Part shown: in pieces, positions 27,876 to 37,601 of the stretch
Layout: every line of letters starts with the position of its first letter
Numbering within the stretch: the first letter of the stretch is position 1
Assembly: GCF_000022145.1 (NCBI RefSeq)
Contig: NC_011891.1
Location: 4,446,501-4,510,500 of the forward strand
DNA from: Anaeromyxobacter dehalogenans 2CP-1
GTDB taxonomy: Bacteria > Myxococcota > Myxococcia > Myxococcales > Anaeromyxobacteraceae
Direction of reading: 5' to 3'
Length of the DNA stretch: 64,000 bases
Notes under the pieces: generated by a model
The model's database searches: none
The model's input: the letters and a program-made list of their open reading frames with translations, nothing else
What the model was told of the DNA's origin: nothing
Translations under genes and position numbers: made by a program

Positions 27876-28065
27876 GGATCGCCTCCGTGAGAATGGCGCC
27901 GACGTGCTGGCGCCGACCTCCCCGTGGTCGAGGGCGCGATCCGGCGCAACGCCCTCGGGCCGCCAACGTGGGGCTCAAGCGGAGGTTGACCTCCGCGCGT
28001 CATCCCGCGTTCGTCGTGAGGTCGGGCCGGCCGCTCGACAGGCGGGCCGCTGCGGTCCCGCCTCA

Positions 28066-28352
28066 GTTCCTCCGCGCGAACGGGACCGGCGGCGTACGCC
28101 TCGAGGACCGCGCGCCTCGCGCTCGAGGAGCTGCGCCTCGGGGGTGGCGCGAGTGCCGGGGTGCTTCGCGAGCTCCTGGTAGATCACCGGGTCGTCGAAG
28201 CCTGCCCGCGCGGCGTCGTCGATGCCGGCGCCGTGGAACACGCAGTCGATGCGCGCCCAGCAGATGGCTGCGAGGCACATGGGGCACGGCTCGCCGCTCG
28301 TGTGGAGCTCGCGCCGCCCTACCGACCCTTCCAGGTTTCGGCGCCTTGTCAC
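28066..28352 (-). pseudogene. Nucleoside (guanine/tRNA-adenosine type) deaminase remnant
   Basis: The zinc-binding half GEPCPMCLAAICWARID and the following GFDDPVIYQELAKHP match cytidine/guanine deaminase-type enzymes, but the N-terminal part with the HAE motif is missing: the frame begins only ~15 codons before the PCxxC motif. Near the 3' end a frame change is needed to reach a plausible tail (AYAAGPVRAEELRRDR), so the gene seems broken at both ends. Confidence 0.7.
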
Positions 28353-28394
28353 ATCCCGAAGCCCTGCGCCGTCCGAGCGCGGACAGGAGGAGAC

Positions 28395-28868
28395 ATGTTC
28401 GGATCGGTAAGAAACAGTAGGGCTTCACGGCTGTGGTCGCGGGTCGCTTGCCCGGCCGCCGCGGCGCGGGTCGGGGCCGTCGTGCTCGCCGCACCGGCAG
28501 CCGCATGGGCCTCGGACCCGCAGGCCAGGGTCGCGGCGTACGCGCTCACGCCGCAGCGGCTCACGGCGCAGATCGGCATCCTGCTGGCGCTGATCGGCGC
28601 GATCGCCGGCTGGCGGGCCCTGGCCCGCGCAGCAGCTCGTGCGGGCGCGGGTGACGGGCGGCGCGGGGCGATCGTGGCCCTGGTGATGGGGCTCATTGGG
28701 CTCGTGATCGGCGGCCAGGTGGTGGCCGGCGCGAAGGGCGGCCTCGGCACGGGCCAGGGGTTGGCTGGAGCGGTCGTGGCGGTCGTGGTGGGACTCATCG
28801 GCATGGCCCTCGGTGGGTTGGCGCTGGCTCGTACGCGGCGCCGCATACCCGGCCGCGAGATGACATGA
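28395..28868 (+). CDS. Small DUF6223-like membrane protein
   Basis: 157 residues from ATG at 28395, with AGGAGG 5 bp ahead. Signal-like hydrophobic N-terminus (VGAVVLAAPAAAWA) and three further helices: IGILLALIGAIAGW, AIVALVMGLIGLVIG and GAVVAVVVGLIGMALGG, with glycine-rich loops. The pattern resembles DUF6223. The stop overlaps the start of the ECF41 sigma gene (ATGA), so both are in one operon; the protein may be linked to the signal that controls the sigma factor, which is speculation. Confidence 0.75.
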   Translation: MFGSVRNSRASRLWSRVACPAAAARVGAVVLAAPAAAWASDPQARVAAYALTPQRLTAQIGILLALIGAIAGWRALARAAARAGAGDGRRGAIVALVMGLIGLVIGGQVVAGAKGGLGTGQGLAGAVVAVVVGLIGMALGGLALARTRRRIPGREMT

Positions 28869-29806
28869 GCTCGATGAGCACGACCTCGAATCCGGCGGAG
28901 CGCTTCGAGCCGCACCGCGGCCGCCTGCTCGGCCTCGCCTACCGCATGCTCGGCTCGATGGCCGACGCCACCGACGCGGTGCAGGAGACCTACCTGCGCT
29001 GGCACGCGGCCGAGCGCGAGGAGGTGGAGGACGCGCGCGCGTTCCTCATCACCACGACGACGCGCATCTGCCTCGACCTGCTGACCTCAGCGCGCGCACG
29101 GCGCGAGGCGTACGTCGGTCCATGGCTCCCGGAGCCGGTCCTCGACACGGCGGCGCTCGCGCCGGACGCGCACACCGAGCTCGCCGAGGATCTGTCGGTC
29201 GCGTTGCTCCTGACGCTCGACCGGCTGTCGCCGCTCGAGCGCAGCGCCTTCCTGCTGCACGACGTGTTCGACCTGTCGTTCGCCGAGATCGCCCGGGCGC
29301 TGGAGCGAAGCGAGGCTGCGTGCCGGCAGCTCGCCTCCCGCGCCCGGGCGCGCGTTCGCGCGGCACGACCGCGCGTCGCGACCGAGCCGGCGGCGCCTCC
29401 AGGCACGGTGGACTCGAAGCACGCGCAGCTCATGGCCGCGTTCGCGGCCGCGGCGCAGGCGGGCGACGTGGATGCGCTGATGCGGCTGCTCGCGGCGGAC
29501 GTGCGCGTGGTGACGGACGGCGGCGGCAAGGTGCCGGCGGCGCTGGACGTGGTCGAGGGCGCCGACCGCGCGGCGCGCTTCCTGGTCGGGGCCACGCGCA
29601 AGCGCCCGGGCCAGTGGTGGCGCGAGGACTTCACGGTGCGCTTCGCGATCGTGAACGGCCTGCCGGGCGTGGTGGTGGACGGCTCGGACGGACCGGTGCA
29701 GACGTCGGCGTTCGAGATCGAGGACGGCGTCATCCGGGCGCTCTACGTCGTCCGGAATCCGGACAAGCTGCGGCACCTGGCGGGCGCGGCTGCGCCGGGC
29801 ACCTGA
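28865..29806 (+). CDS. ECF41-type RNA polymerase sigma factor with SnoaL-like C-terminal extension
   Basis: 313 residues. Sigma region 2 reads RLLGLAYRMLGSMADATDAVQETYLRW; region 4 includes LSPLERSAFLLHDVFDLSFAEIA. ECF41 hallmarks are present: WLPEP in the linker (from residue 87), DGGGKV (218) and NPDKL (298) in the C-terminal NTF2-like domain, which regulates the factor in cis instead of an anti-sigma. ECF41 genes usually lie next to a carboxymuconolactone decarboxylase, oxidoreductase or epimerase; here the coupled neighbour is a small membrane protein instead. Confidence 0.93.
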   Translation: MSSMSTTSNPAERFEPHRGRLLGLAYRMLGSMADATDAVQETYLRWHAAEREEVEDARAFLITTTTRICLDLLTSARARREAYVGPWLPEPVLDTAALAPDAHTELAEDLSVALLLTLDRLSPLERSAFLLHDVFDLSFAEIARALERSEAACRQLASRARARVRAARPRVATEPAAPPGTVDSKHAQLMAAFAAAAQAGDVDALMRLLAADVRVVTDGGGKVPAALDVVEGADRAARFLVGATRKRPGQWWREDFTVRFAIVNGLPGVVVDGSDGPVQTSAFEIEDGVIRALYVVRNPDKLRHLAGAAAPGT

Positions 29807-29851
29807 TGACCGACGGCGGCGGCGACCGGGGCGCCTGGATCCGGGCGGACC

Positions 29852-32800
29852 TCACGACGCCGCCCGCTCCGTGGTGAGCGCGCCCCCGACCACCACCCGC
29901 CCGCCGGCCGCGGCCGGGATGCGCGGCCCGGGGGTGAGAATGCCGGCGAGGTTGAGCGGATCGGCGGCGCACACCTCCAGCGGCGCGTCCTCGGCCGCCT
30001 CCCGCCGCGTGGCGCGGAGGGCGTCCACGGCCTCGGGCGCGGCGAACTGCTCGCCGCTGAAGCCGGAGACGAACCGGCCACCGCGGATCTCCCCGCGGGC
30101 CTCGAGCGTGCGGTAGACGCGGACGAGGTCGCGCCAGGGCGGCGGGCGCGCCTCGCGGGCGAGGAGGTCGCGGAAGACGACGCCGTAGCGGCGGAGGTAC
30201 TGCCGGGCGAGCGGCTCGAGCGTGGCCTCGGGCAAGGCGTCTGCTTCTGCGCCGGGCGCGGGCGGGCCGGCGCGCAGGAGCGCCCAGCGGCCGCCGGCGG
30301 CGGCGGGGCGCGTGCGATGGCCGGGCGGCGGCGAGACGAGCGCGCGCAGGCCGGCGAAGCCGTCGCAGGCGACGCGCCCGCCGGAGACGAGCTCCCAGAG
30401 CGCCTCCTCGGCCTCGCCGGCTTCGGTCCGGACGGCCTGGGCGAGCTCGCCGAGGAACGACGCGCCTCGGCGGGCGAGCACCTCGACCAGCTCGGCGGCG
30501 ATGGTGCCGAGGGGCGGCGGCTCGGCGCCGGCGGCGGTGGCCTCGAGCAGCCAGGGCAGGTCCTCGCGCAGCGCGAGCGTCACGGGCGCGGAGCGGGTGG
30601 GCGCGCCGCGGCGCCTCGGGGGCAGGCCGTCCTGCGGCGGCGCGACGTGCAGGCGGCCCCAGGCGACCTCGCCGGACGCGCACAGCGCGTCGAGGAGGCG
30701 CGGCTCGTAGGCCTGGACGCGGGCGGGCAGGAGGTCGCGCTCCCAGGCGCCGGCGGCGGCGTGGAAGCCCTGGAGCTGGCCGATCACCTCCAGCAGGCCG
30801 GACGTGCCGTGGAGCCGCGTGCCGGGCGCGGCGTGCTGCCAGCGCGCGAGGAAGCGCAGGAACACGGCGGTGCTGACGGGCTCGATCTCGCGGCGGAGCC
30901 GGCCGATGGTCAGCCGATGGATGCGCGCGAGCACGCCGCGCTCGCACCAGTGGGGCGTGTCGGGGCTCCAGGGCTCGCCGGGCAGGAACGTGCCGCGGAG
31001 CACCCTGCCCTCGGCCTCGAGGGCGGCGAGGGCGGCCTCCGTGGCGGCGAGCGGGAGGGCGGTGCGCGCGGCGAGGCGGGCGGCGGTGACGGGGCCGAGG
31101 TGGGTCATCCAGCCGCGGAGGACGGCGAGCATGGGGTCGGGGGCGGGCGCGGGGGCCGCTCGCCCTTCGACTCCGGCCGCGTTGCGGCCTACGCTCAGGG
31201 TGAGCGGATGGGCTGAATCGAGAGCAAGCGGGGTCGAGCGGGTCAGGGTGAGCGGATTGACTGAATCGAGCGGGAGCGCGCCGAGCCGTTCGGTCGCCAC
31301 CCACCACGTCCGTTCACCGTCCGTCACCGTCCGCGCCCGGCCGGCGGCGGCGAGCGCGTCGAGCCAGGGCGCCCACGCGGCGGCCTCGCCCGCGGGCAAG
31401 AGCACGAGGTCGAGCAGCGCGTCGTGGACCTCGTCGGCGTCGCGCGGCGCGGGCCAGACCTGCGACGCGACCTCCTCGATGGCGGCGGGATCGAGCGCGC
31501 CGGCGGCGGCCGCCTCGGCGGGCGGGAGCGCGCGGCGCACGGCGACGGCGCGGGCGCGGCGCTCCTCGAGCGGCGCGTCGTCGAGGTAGGCCCAGGGCCG
31601 CGCGTTCAGCAGCTCGTGCGCGAGCGGCGACGGCTCGGGCGTGTCCACGGCGACGAGCCGGATCTCCCCGGCGGCGATGCGCTCGAGCACGCCCCGGAGC
31701 GCGCCGGCGTCCATGGCCTCGCCGAGGCAGTCGCGGAGCGTCTCGCGGACGAGCGGGTGATCGGGCACCTCGATCGGCCCGCCGGGCGCGTTGTCCTGGC
31801 AGGCGGTCTGCGCGGGGAACACCGCGGAGAGGAGATCGTCGGCGCGCATCCGCGCGATGGGCGGCGGCATGCGCTTGCCCTTGAACAGGCGCGGGATGGC
31901 GAGCGCGCGCGTCGCGTTCCAGCGCCAGCGCACGCCGAACATGGGCGCCTGGAGGACGGCCTGGGTGAGCACCTCGTCCAGCGTCGCGGGCGTGACGTAC
32001 GAGAAGATCGACTCGAGCGGGAACGCGTGCTGCGGGCCGAGCGAGAGGAGCACGCCCTCGTCGGTGGCGGCGGCCTGGAGCTCGAAGTCGAACGTGCGAC
32101 AGAAGCGCTTGCGGAGCGCGAGCCCGAGCGCGCGGTTGGTGCGAGCGCCGAGCGGCGCGTGGACGACGAGCTGCATCCCGCCGGCCTCGTCGAAGAAGCG
32201 CTCGGCGACGAGCGTGTGCTGCGTGGGGAGCGCGCCGAGCATGGCGCGGCCGGCGGCGAGGTACTCGACGACCTGCCGCGCGCCGGCCGCGGGGAGCGCG
32301 GCCTCGGCCTCGAGCCAGGCGGCCGCGGCGGCGGGGTCGGCGAGGCGGGGCTCGAGCTCCTCGCGCAGCGCGGAGACCTCGGCCGACAGGGCCCCGCTGC
32401 GCCCGGGCGCCTCGCCGTTCCAGAACGGGACCCCGGGCGGCGCGCCGTGGGCATCCTCGACCCGCACGACGCCGGCCTCGACGCGGCGGATGCGCCACGA
32501 CGTCGTCCCGAGCAGGAAGATGTCGCCGGCGATGCTCTCCACCGCGAAGTCCTCGTCGAGCTGCCCGACCACCGCGCCCTCGGGCTCCGCGACCACGGCG
32601 TACTGCGCGGTGTCGGGGATGGTCCCGCCGCCGGTGAGCGCGGCGATGCGCGCGCCGCGCCGGCCGGTCACGCGCCGGTTCACGCCGTCGCGGTGGAGGA
32701 GCGCGGAGGCGCGGCCGCGGGAGGTCGCGATGCCCTCGGAGAGCATCTGCACCACCGCGTCGAAGTCCTCGCGCGCGAGCGCGCGGTAGGGCCAGGCGCG

Positions 32801-34111
32801 GCGACACAGCTCGAACAGCCGGTCCTCGTGGATGGCGCCGCAGGCGGCCTCGGCGACGACCTGCTGCGCGAGCACGTCGAGCGGCGCGTCGCGGACGGCG
32901 ACGGGCTCGAGCCGCGCGCGCCGCAGGCCGCGCACGAGCGCGGCGCACTCGACGAGCTCGTCGCGGCTCATGGGGAACAGGCGCCCCTTGGGCGTGCCGC
33001 CCTTCACGTGCGCGGCGCGGCCGATGCGCTGGAGGCCGGTGGCGAGGGCGCCGGGCGAGCCGAGCTGGACCACCACGTCCACGTCACCCACGTCGATGCC
33101 GAGCTCGAGCGAGGCGGTCGCGACCACGGCCTTGAGGGCCCCGGCCTTCAGCCGCTCCTCGGCGGCGAGCCGGCGCGTCCGCGAGAGGCTGCCGTGGTGC
33201 GCGGCCACCTCGCCCTCCCCGAGGCGCTCGGCGAGCGCGTGCGCGGCCCGCTCGGCGAGCCGACGCGTCCCGACGAACACGAGCGTCGAGCGGTGCGCGC
33301 GGACGATCTCGGCCACGCGATCGTAGGTCTCGGCCCACAGCTCCTTCGAGGCGACCGACGAGAGCTCGTCGCGCGGGACCTCGATGGCGAGGTCGAAGGC
33401 GCGCCGCCGGCCCACCTCGACGATCGAGCAGCGCGGCCGGCCGGTGCGGCCGACGCGCGGGGCGCCGACCAGGAACCGCGCCACCTCGGCGACCGGCTCC
33501 ACGGTGGCGGAGAGGCCGATGCGCTGCGGCCGCCGCCGGGCCAGCGCCTCGAGCCGCTCGAGCGAGAGCGCGAGGTGCGCGCCGCGCCTGTCCCCGGCGA
33601 GCGCGTGGATCTCGTCCACGATCACGGTCTCGACGCCCTCGAGCGTCTCGCGGCCGCGCTCGCCGGTGAGGAGGAGGTACAGCGACTCGGGCGTGGTGAC
33701 GAGGAGGTGCGGCGGGCGCAAGAGCAGGCTGCGGCGAGCGGACGCGGTCGTGTCGCCGGTCCGGACCGCGACGCGCAGCTCGGGCGGCGCGAGGCCGGCC
33801 TCGAGCGCGGCGGCGCGGATCTCGGCGAGCGGCGCCTCGAGGTTCCGGGCGATGTCGTTCCCGAGCGCGCGGAGCGGCGAGACGTAGACGACGCGCGTCC
33901 GGTCCTCGAGCCGGCCGGCGAGGCCGTCCTGGAGGAGCCCGTCGATGGCGGAGAGGAACGCGGCGAGCGTCTTGCCGGACCCGGTGGGCGCGGAGACGAG
34001 CACGTCGCGGCGGAGGGCGATCTGGGGCCAGGCGAGCGACTGCGGCTCGGTGGGGTCGCCGAAGCGGCCGGCGAACCAGGCGCGGACGACCGGGTGGAAG
34101 GTGTCGAGCAC
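29852..34111 (-). CDS. lhr: Large Lhr-type superfamily 2 DNA helicase
   Basis: 1419 residues, consistent with the long-form Lhr family (DNA repair, 3'-5' helicase). Walker A APTGSGKT at 41-48; DEIHALAGDRRGAHLALSLERL as the DEIH box; IGLSATVEP; STLVFVGTRRLAERAA; and GSPGALATGLQRIGRAAH (motif VI). Winged-helix and Lhr C-terminal regions follow from about 430. A segment at about residues 943-984, with TLTRS and HPLTLSVGRNAAGVEGRA, does not look like family sequence and is encoded by the dispersed repeat at 31159-31284, still in frame. Convergent with the ECF41 gene. Confidence 0.92.
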   Translation of the reverse strand: MLDTFHPVVRAWFAGRFGDPTEPQSLAWPQIALRRDVLVSAPTGSGKTLAAFLSAIDGLLQDGLAGRLEDRTRVVYVSPLRALGNDIARNLEAPLAEIRAAALEAGLAPPELRVAVRTGDTTASARRSLLLRPPHLLVTTPESLYLLLTGERGRETLEGVETVIVDEIHALAGDRRGAHLALSLERLEALARRRPQRIGLSATVEPVAEVARFLVGAPRVGRTGRPRCSIVEVGRRRAFDLAIEVPRDELSSVASKELWAETYDRVAEIVRAHRSTLVFVGTRRLAERAAHALAERLGEGEVAAHHGSLSRTRRLAAEERLKAGALKAVVATASLELGIDVGDVDVVVQLGSPGALATGLQRIGRAAHVKGGTPKGRLFPMSRDELVECAALVRGLRRARLEPVAVRDAPLDVLAQQVVAEAACGAIHEDRLFELCRRAWPYRALAREDFDAVVQMLSEGIATSRGRASALLHRDGVNRRVTGRRGARIAALTGGGTIPDTAQYAVVAEPEGAVVGQLDEDFAVESIAGDIFLLGTTSWRIRRVEAGVVRVEDAHGAPPGVPFWNGEAPGRSGALSAEVSALREELEPRLADPAAAAAWLEAEAALPAAGARQVVEYLAAGRAMLGALPTQHTLVAERFFDEAGGMQLVVHAPLGARTNRALGLALRKRFCRTFDFELQAAATDEGVLLSLGPQHAFPLESIFSYVTPATLDEVLTQAVLQAPMFGVRWRWNATRALAIPRLFKGKRMPPPIARMRADDLLSAVFPAQTACQDNAPGGPIEVPDHPLVRETLRDCLGEAMDAGALRGVLERIAAGEIRLVAVDTPEPSPLAHELLNARPWAYLDDAPLEERRARAVAVRRALPPAEAAAAGALDPAAIEEVASQVWPAPRDADEVHDALLDLVLLPAGEAAAWAPWLDALAAAGRARTVTDGERTWWVATERLGALPLDSVNPLTLTRSTPLALDSAHPLTLSVGRNAAGVEGRAAPAPAPDPMLAVLRGWMTHLGPVTAARLAARTALPLAATEAALAALEAEGRVLRGTFLPGEPWSPDTPHWCERGVLARIHRLTIGRLRREIEPVSTAVFLRFLARWQHAAPGTRLHGTSGLLEVIGQLQGFHAAAGAWERDLLPARVQAYEPRLLDALCASGEVAWGRLHVAPPQDGLPPRRRGAPTRSAPVTLALREDLPWLLEATAAGAEPPPLGTIAAELVEVLARRGASFLGELAQAVRTEAGEAEEALWELVSGGRVACDGFAGLRALVSPPPGHRTRPAAAGGRWALLRAGPPAPGAEADALPEATLEPLARQYLRRYGVVFRDLLAREARPPPWRDLVRVYRTLEARGEIRGGRFVSGFSGEQFAAPEAVDALRATRREAAEDAPLEVCAADPLNLAGILTPGPRIPAAAGGRVVVGGALTTERAAS
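31159..31284. repeat. Dispersed repeat copies inside lhr
   Basis: CGCCCTTCGACTCCGGCC, GCGGCCTACGCTCAGGGTGA and AGCGGATGGGCTGAATCGAG at 31160-31220 are a copy of the dispersed repeat, followed by a second, diverged CAGGGTGAGCGGATTGACTG. They are translated in frame as part of Lhr. Confidence 0.75.
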
Positions 34112-34361
34112 GCCGCGGATCTAAGGGGGCGCGGGCGGACCCGCCGCCGGGCGGTGGACCGGGCCCCGAGCGAGCGGGCGCCCGCTGGTGGGGCAGGATC
34201 GCCACGGCCGCGCTGGCGCGGCGGAGGATGCGTGCCGCGTTCACTCGACGTCCGGGATCAAAGGCTCCTTGTCCGCCCGCCTGCTACGGTGTCCTTCCAC
34301 GCGGGCCCGGGCGGTGCCGGCGTGTCGGTCCCCGGGCGTACCATCGGTCTCAGAGGCGCGC

Positions 34362-37300
34362 GTGAACGTCACCGTCATCGACACGCTGGGCGAGTGGGCG
34401 GACGCGGTCGCGGCGCTGCCGGCGACGGGCCCGCTGCCGTCGCGCACGGCGCTCGTCCCCTCGGAGCGCCACGCGCACGCGCTGCGGCGGGAGCTGGCGT
34501 GGACGGGGCGCGCCGGGGTGCTCGCGGGGACGCGGTTCCTCGGGCCGCTCACGGCGGCCATCGAGGTGCTCCAGGCCGCGGGCGTCGCGTTCACGCCGGG
34601 CGAGGGCGCCCTCCGCCCTGCCCGGCTCCTGGCGCTCTTCCAGGAGGATCTGCCGCTCGAGCACTTCGACCTCGAGCTGCTCCGCACGACGCGCGGCTGG
34701 GACGAGGCGTTCGCGAGCGCCATCGGCGACCTCGAGGCGGCGGGCCTCGGCCCGCGGGACCTCCCGGCGGAGCCGGCCGCCGCGCGCGACCTGGCGCGGC
34801 TCTGGTCGCGCGCCGAGGCGGGCGCGGGGACCTCCTTCTCCTCCGCACGGATCTTCCACGAGGCCGCGGCGCTGCTCGCCCGCGACCCGTGCGCGTGGCC
34901 GTTCCTCGGTCCGACGCTCGCGCTCGCGACCGGGCACGAGGACGCGGTGCACGCGGGCTTCCTCCGGGCCATCCCGGACGTGCGGCTCGCGGTTCAGACG
35001 GCGCGGCCGATAGGGGAGCGGCACCTGGAGCGGGTGGCGCGGCTCTTCGGCACCGACGTGCGGAGCGCGCTCGCCGCTCGGGGTCCGACGGGCTCACCGC
35101 GCGCGGAGAAGTCGACCGAGCGCGACCTCCTCGCGACCTACCTGCTCACCGACGCAGCGGTGCTCGCCGATCCGGCGCGCCCGCGCAGCGGCGGGCCGGA
35201 CGGCACGGTGGACCTCGAGGAGCACGCGGGCGTGGAGGCGGAGCTGGAGGCGACCGCGCTGTGGGTCGCGCGCCAGGTGCTCGAGGCGCGGCGGCCGCTC
35301 GAGGAGATCGCGATCCTCGTGCCGGCGCAGGATCCGCTGGCGGGGCTCGTCGCCGATCGGCTGGCGCGACTGCCGTTCGACGGTGGGCCGCTCCCGGTGT
35401 TCGTCGCGGGCGGCCTCCCGGCCATCTCGACCGCGGCGGGCGCCCGCATCCTCGCGGTCCTGCGCGCGCTCCGCTCGCACCTCTCCGCCGAGACGCTGGC
35501 GCCGGTGCTGCCCGCGCTCCGCCTCGACGGGATCGCCGGCGGCGACCGCACGCACCTCACGCACGGCGAGGCGATGGAGCTCGCCTTCGGCCTGGGGATC
35601 GTCGGCGGCAACCCGGCCCACCCGGCCGGCGCGCTCGCCTGGTCGGAGCGGGCCGCGGCGCGGGCCGGCGAGCTGGCGGCCGCGCTCGCGCAGGTGCACG
35701 CGGACGACGACTCCGCGGAGCGGGAGCGCTGGCGGCTCGAGCGCACGCTGAAGAGCCTGCGCGCGATCCGGCCGGCGCTCGACGCGCTGGTGGGCGTCGC
35801 CCGCAAGATCGTGGACGGCGCGCCGCTCGCAGCCGTCGCGGACGTGCTCGGGGGCTTCCTGGCGCGCTGGCTGCTCGCGCCGGGAGAGGGCGCCGCGCTC
35901 CCGGCTCGCCTCGCGGAGGCCCTCGCGCCGGCGTGCGCGGGGACGCTCGGGAAGGCGCTCTCGGGCGACGACGCGCTGCAGGTCATCGAGGACCAGCTGC
36001 TCGGCCTGCGCGTGGCGCACGGCCGGTTCGGCGAGCCGGCGGTGTACGTCGGCACGGTGGCCGGCGCGGCGGGGCTCGGGTTCGGCGCGGTGCGGATCGT
36101 GGGGCTCTGCGAGGGCGTGCTCCCGTCGCAGCCGCGCGAGGATCCGGTGGTGCCGGGCGCGCTCCGCGAGCAGCTCGAGCGCGGCGCACCGGGCCGCGTG
36201 GTCCCGCGTGCCGAGGATCGGGTGGCCGCCCAGGTGCACGCGCTCGTGGCCGCGGTGCAGGGCGCCCGCGACGCGGTCGCGCTCTCCGCCCCGCGCGTCG
36301 ATCTCGCCCGCACCGAGCGCGAGCCGGGCGCCATCTTCATCGACGCCGCCGCCGCGCTCGCACGCCCGCACGCCGGCACCGGCGAGCCCGCCGAGGCGGT
36401 CCCGGACGGCGCCGCCCTCCGCCGCGACGCGTTCCGGCCCGCGGCGAGCGCCGCCGCGCGGTTCCGCGACGCGCACCCGATCTCCGACGCGAGCTGGCTC
36501 GACCGCGTCGCCCGCACCGCCGCGGCGCTCCCGCCGGAGTGGACGGGCGCGCCGGTGGTGGACCTCGCCCGGCTCGCCGCGCTCCGCACGCCCACCGGCC
36601 CGCTCGGCCCCTCGGACGGCATCTTCGACGGCGGCGGCCCGTTCCCGCCGGTCCCGGGCATCGCCCCGGAGCGGCCCATCTCCGCCTCCGCGCTCGGCCA
36701 GCTCCTGCAGTGCCCACGCCTGTTCCTGATGCGCCGCATCCTCGGCTGGGACGAGCCCGCCGGCGCGCCCTCGCTCCGCGAGCTCGACCCGCTCTCGTTC
36801 GGGAGCCTGCTCCACCGCGTGGTGGAGCTGTTCTACCGCGAGCACGGGGACGCGTTCTCGCGCCGCGAGGGCACGCTCGGGAAGTGGCAGCTGCGTGCGC
36901 GCGCGGTCGCGGATCGCGCGTTCGAAGGGCTCCTCTCCGAGGTCCCGCTCGTCGGCGAGGGCGTCCGCCAGAAGGAGCGCGAGCGGCTGCACGACGCGCT
37001 CCGCGAGTTCCTCGCCTACGACTGGGAGGGAGGGCCGCGCCGGTTCGTCGGCGTGGAGCTGCCGTTCGGCACCCCCGAGGCGCCGCTCTCGGTGGACGCG
37101 GACGGCCAGACGCTGCACGTCCACGGCTACATCGATCGCGTGGACGCCGAGGACGGCGTGACGCTGGTGCGCGATCTCAAGTCGGGCAAGGCGCACCCGC
37201 GCGCCGGGAAGGAGGCCGGCCCCACGCCGCTCCGCGACGTGCAGCTCGGCCTGTACCAGCTCGCGGCGCGCAAGCTCGCGAAGGCGTGGAGGACGCCGGT

Positions 37301-37601
37301 GAAGGTCCAGGGCGCCTACGCGTACGCGAGCGGCCGGGGCGAGGTGGAGGAGCGCGCGTTCCGCGCCGACGCGGGCGCGCTCGAGCAGGCCACGGCCGAG
37401 TGGCTCGCGACTGCGGCGCACCTCCTCGCTGCACGGTGGTTCCCGCCCAGCGCCGACGAGGGCGACTGCACCTACTGCCCGTTCCACGTGGTCTGCGGCA
37501 GCGGCGCGACCCGGCGCGCCCGCGAGGCGCTCGCGGACGTCGAGGACGGGCCGCTCGCGCGCTTCCGCGCGCTGAAGCTGGACGAGGGGGACGAGGAATG
37601 A
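34362..37601 (+). CDS. addB: AddB-type PD-(D/E)XK nuclease / inactivated helicase subunit
   Basis: 1079 residues from GTG at 34362 (AGAGG ahead). The N-terminal part lacks a Walker A P-loop (PSERHAHALRREL instead) as in many AddB proteins of diverse bacteria; helicase-like GLGFGAVRIVGLCEGVLPSQ is visible. The C-terminal nuclease domain holds GYIDRVDAEDGVTLVRDLKSGKA, where the D...DLK pattern gives the catalytic Asp/Lys, and a 4Fe-4S cysteine set: one Cys in LLQCPRLFL and three in CTYCPFHVVC. Overlaps addA (ATGA). Partner in double-strand break resection. Confidence 0.85.
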   Translation: MNVTVIDTLGEWADAVAALPATGPLPSRTALVPSERHAHALRRELAWTGRAGVLAGTRFLGPLTAAIEVLQAAGVAFTPGEGALRPARLLALFQEDLPLEHFDLELLRTTRGWDEAFASAIGDLEAAGLGPRDLPAEPAAARDLARLWSRAEAGAGTSFSSARIFHEAAALLARDPCAWPFLGPTLALATGHEDAVHAGFLRAIPDVRLAVQTARPIGERHLERVARLFGTDVRSALAARGPTGSPRAEKSTERDLLATYLLTDAAVLADPARPRSGGPDGTVDLEEHAGVEAELEATALWVARQVLEARRPLEEIAILVPAQDPLAGLVADRLARLPFDGGPLPVFVAGGLPAISTAAGARILAVLRALRSHLSAETLAPVLPALRLDGIAGGDRTHLTHGEAMELAFGLGIVGGNPAHPAGALAWSERAAARAGELAAALAQVHADDDSAERERWRLERTLKSLRAIRPALDALVGVARKIVDGAPLAAVADVLGGFLARWLLAPGEGAALPARLAEALAPACAGTLGKALSGDDALQVIEDQLLGLRVAHGRFGEPAVYVGTVAGAAGLGFGAVRIVGLCEGVLPSQPREDPVVPGALREQLERGAPGRVVPRAEDRVAAQVHALVAAVQGARDAVALSAPRVDLARTEREPGAIFIDAAAALARPHAGTGEPAEAVPDGAALRRDAFRPAASAAARFRDAHPISDASWLDRVARTAAALPPEWTGAPVVDLARLAALRTPTGPLGPSDGIFDGGGPFPPVPGIAPERPISASALGQLLQCPRLFLMRRILGWDEPAGAPSLRELDPLSFGSLLHRVVELFYREHGDAFSRREGTLGKWQLRARAVADRAFEGLLSEVPLVGEGVRQKERERLHDALREFLAYDWEGGPRRFVGVELPFGTPEAPLSVDADGQTLHVHGYIDRVDAEDGVTLVRDLKSGKAHPRAGKEAGPTPLRDVQLGLYQLAARKLAKAWRTPVKVQGAYAYASGRGEVEERAFRADAGALEQATAEWLATAAHLLAARWFPPSADEGDCTYCPFHVVCGSGATRRAREALADVEDGPLARFRALKLDEGDEE

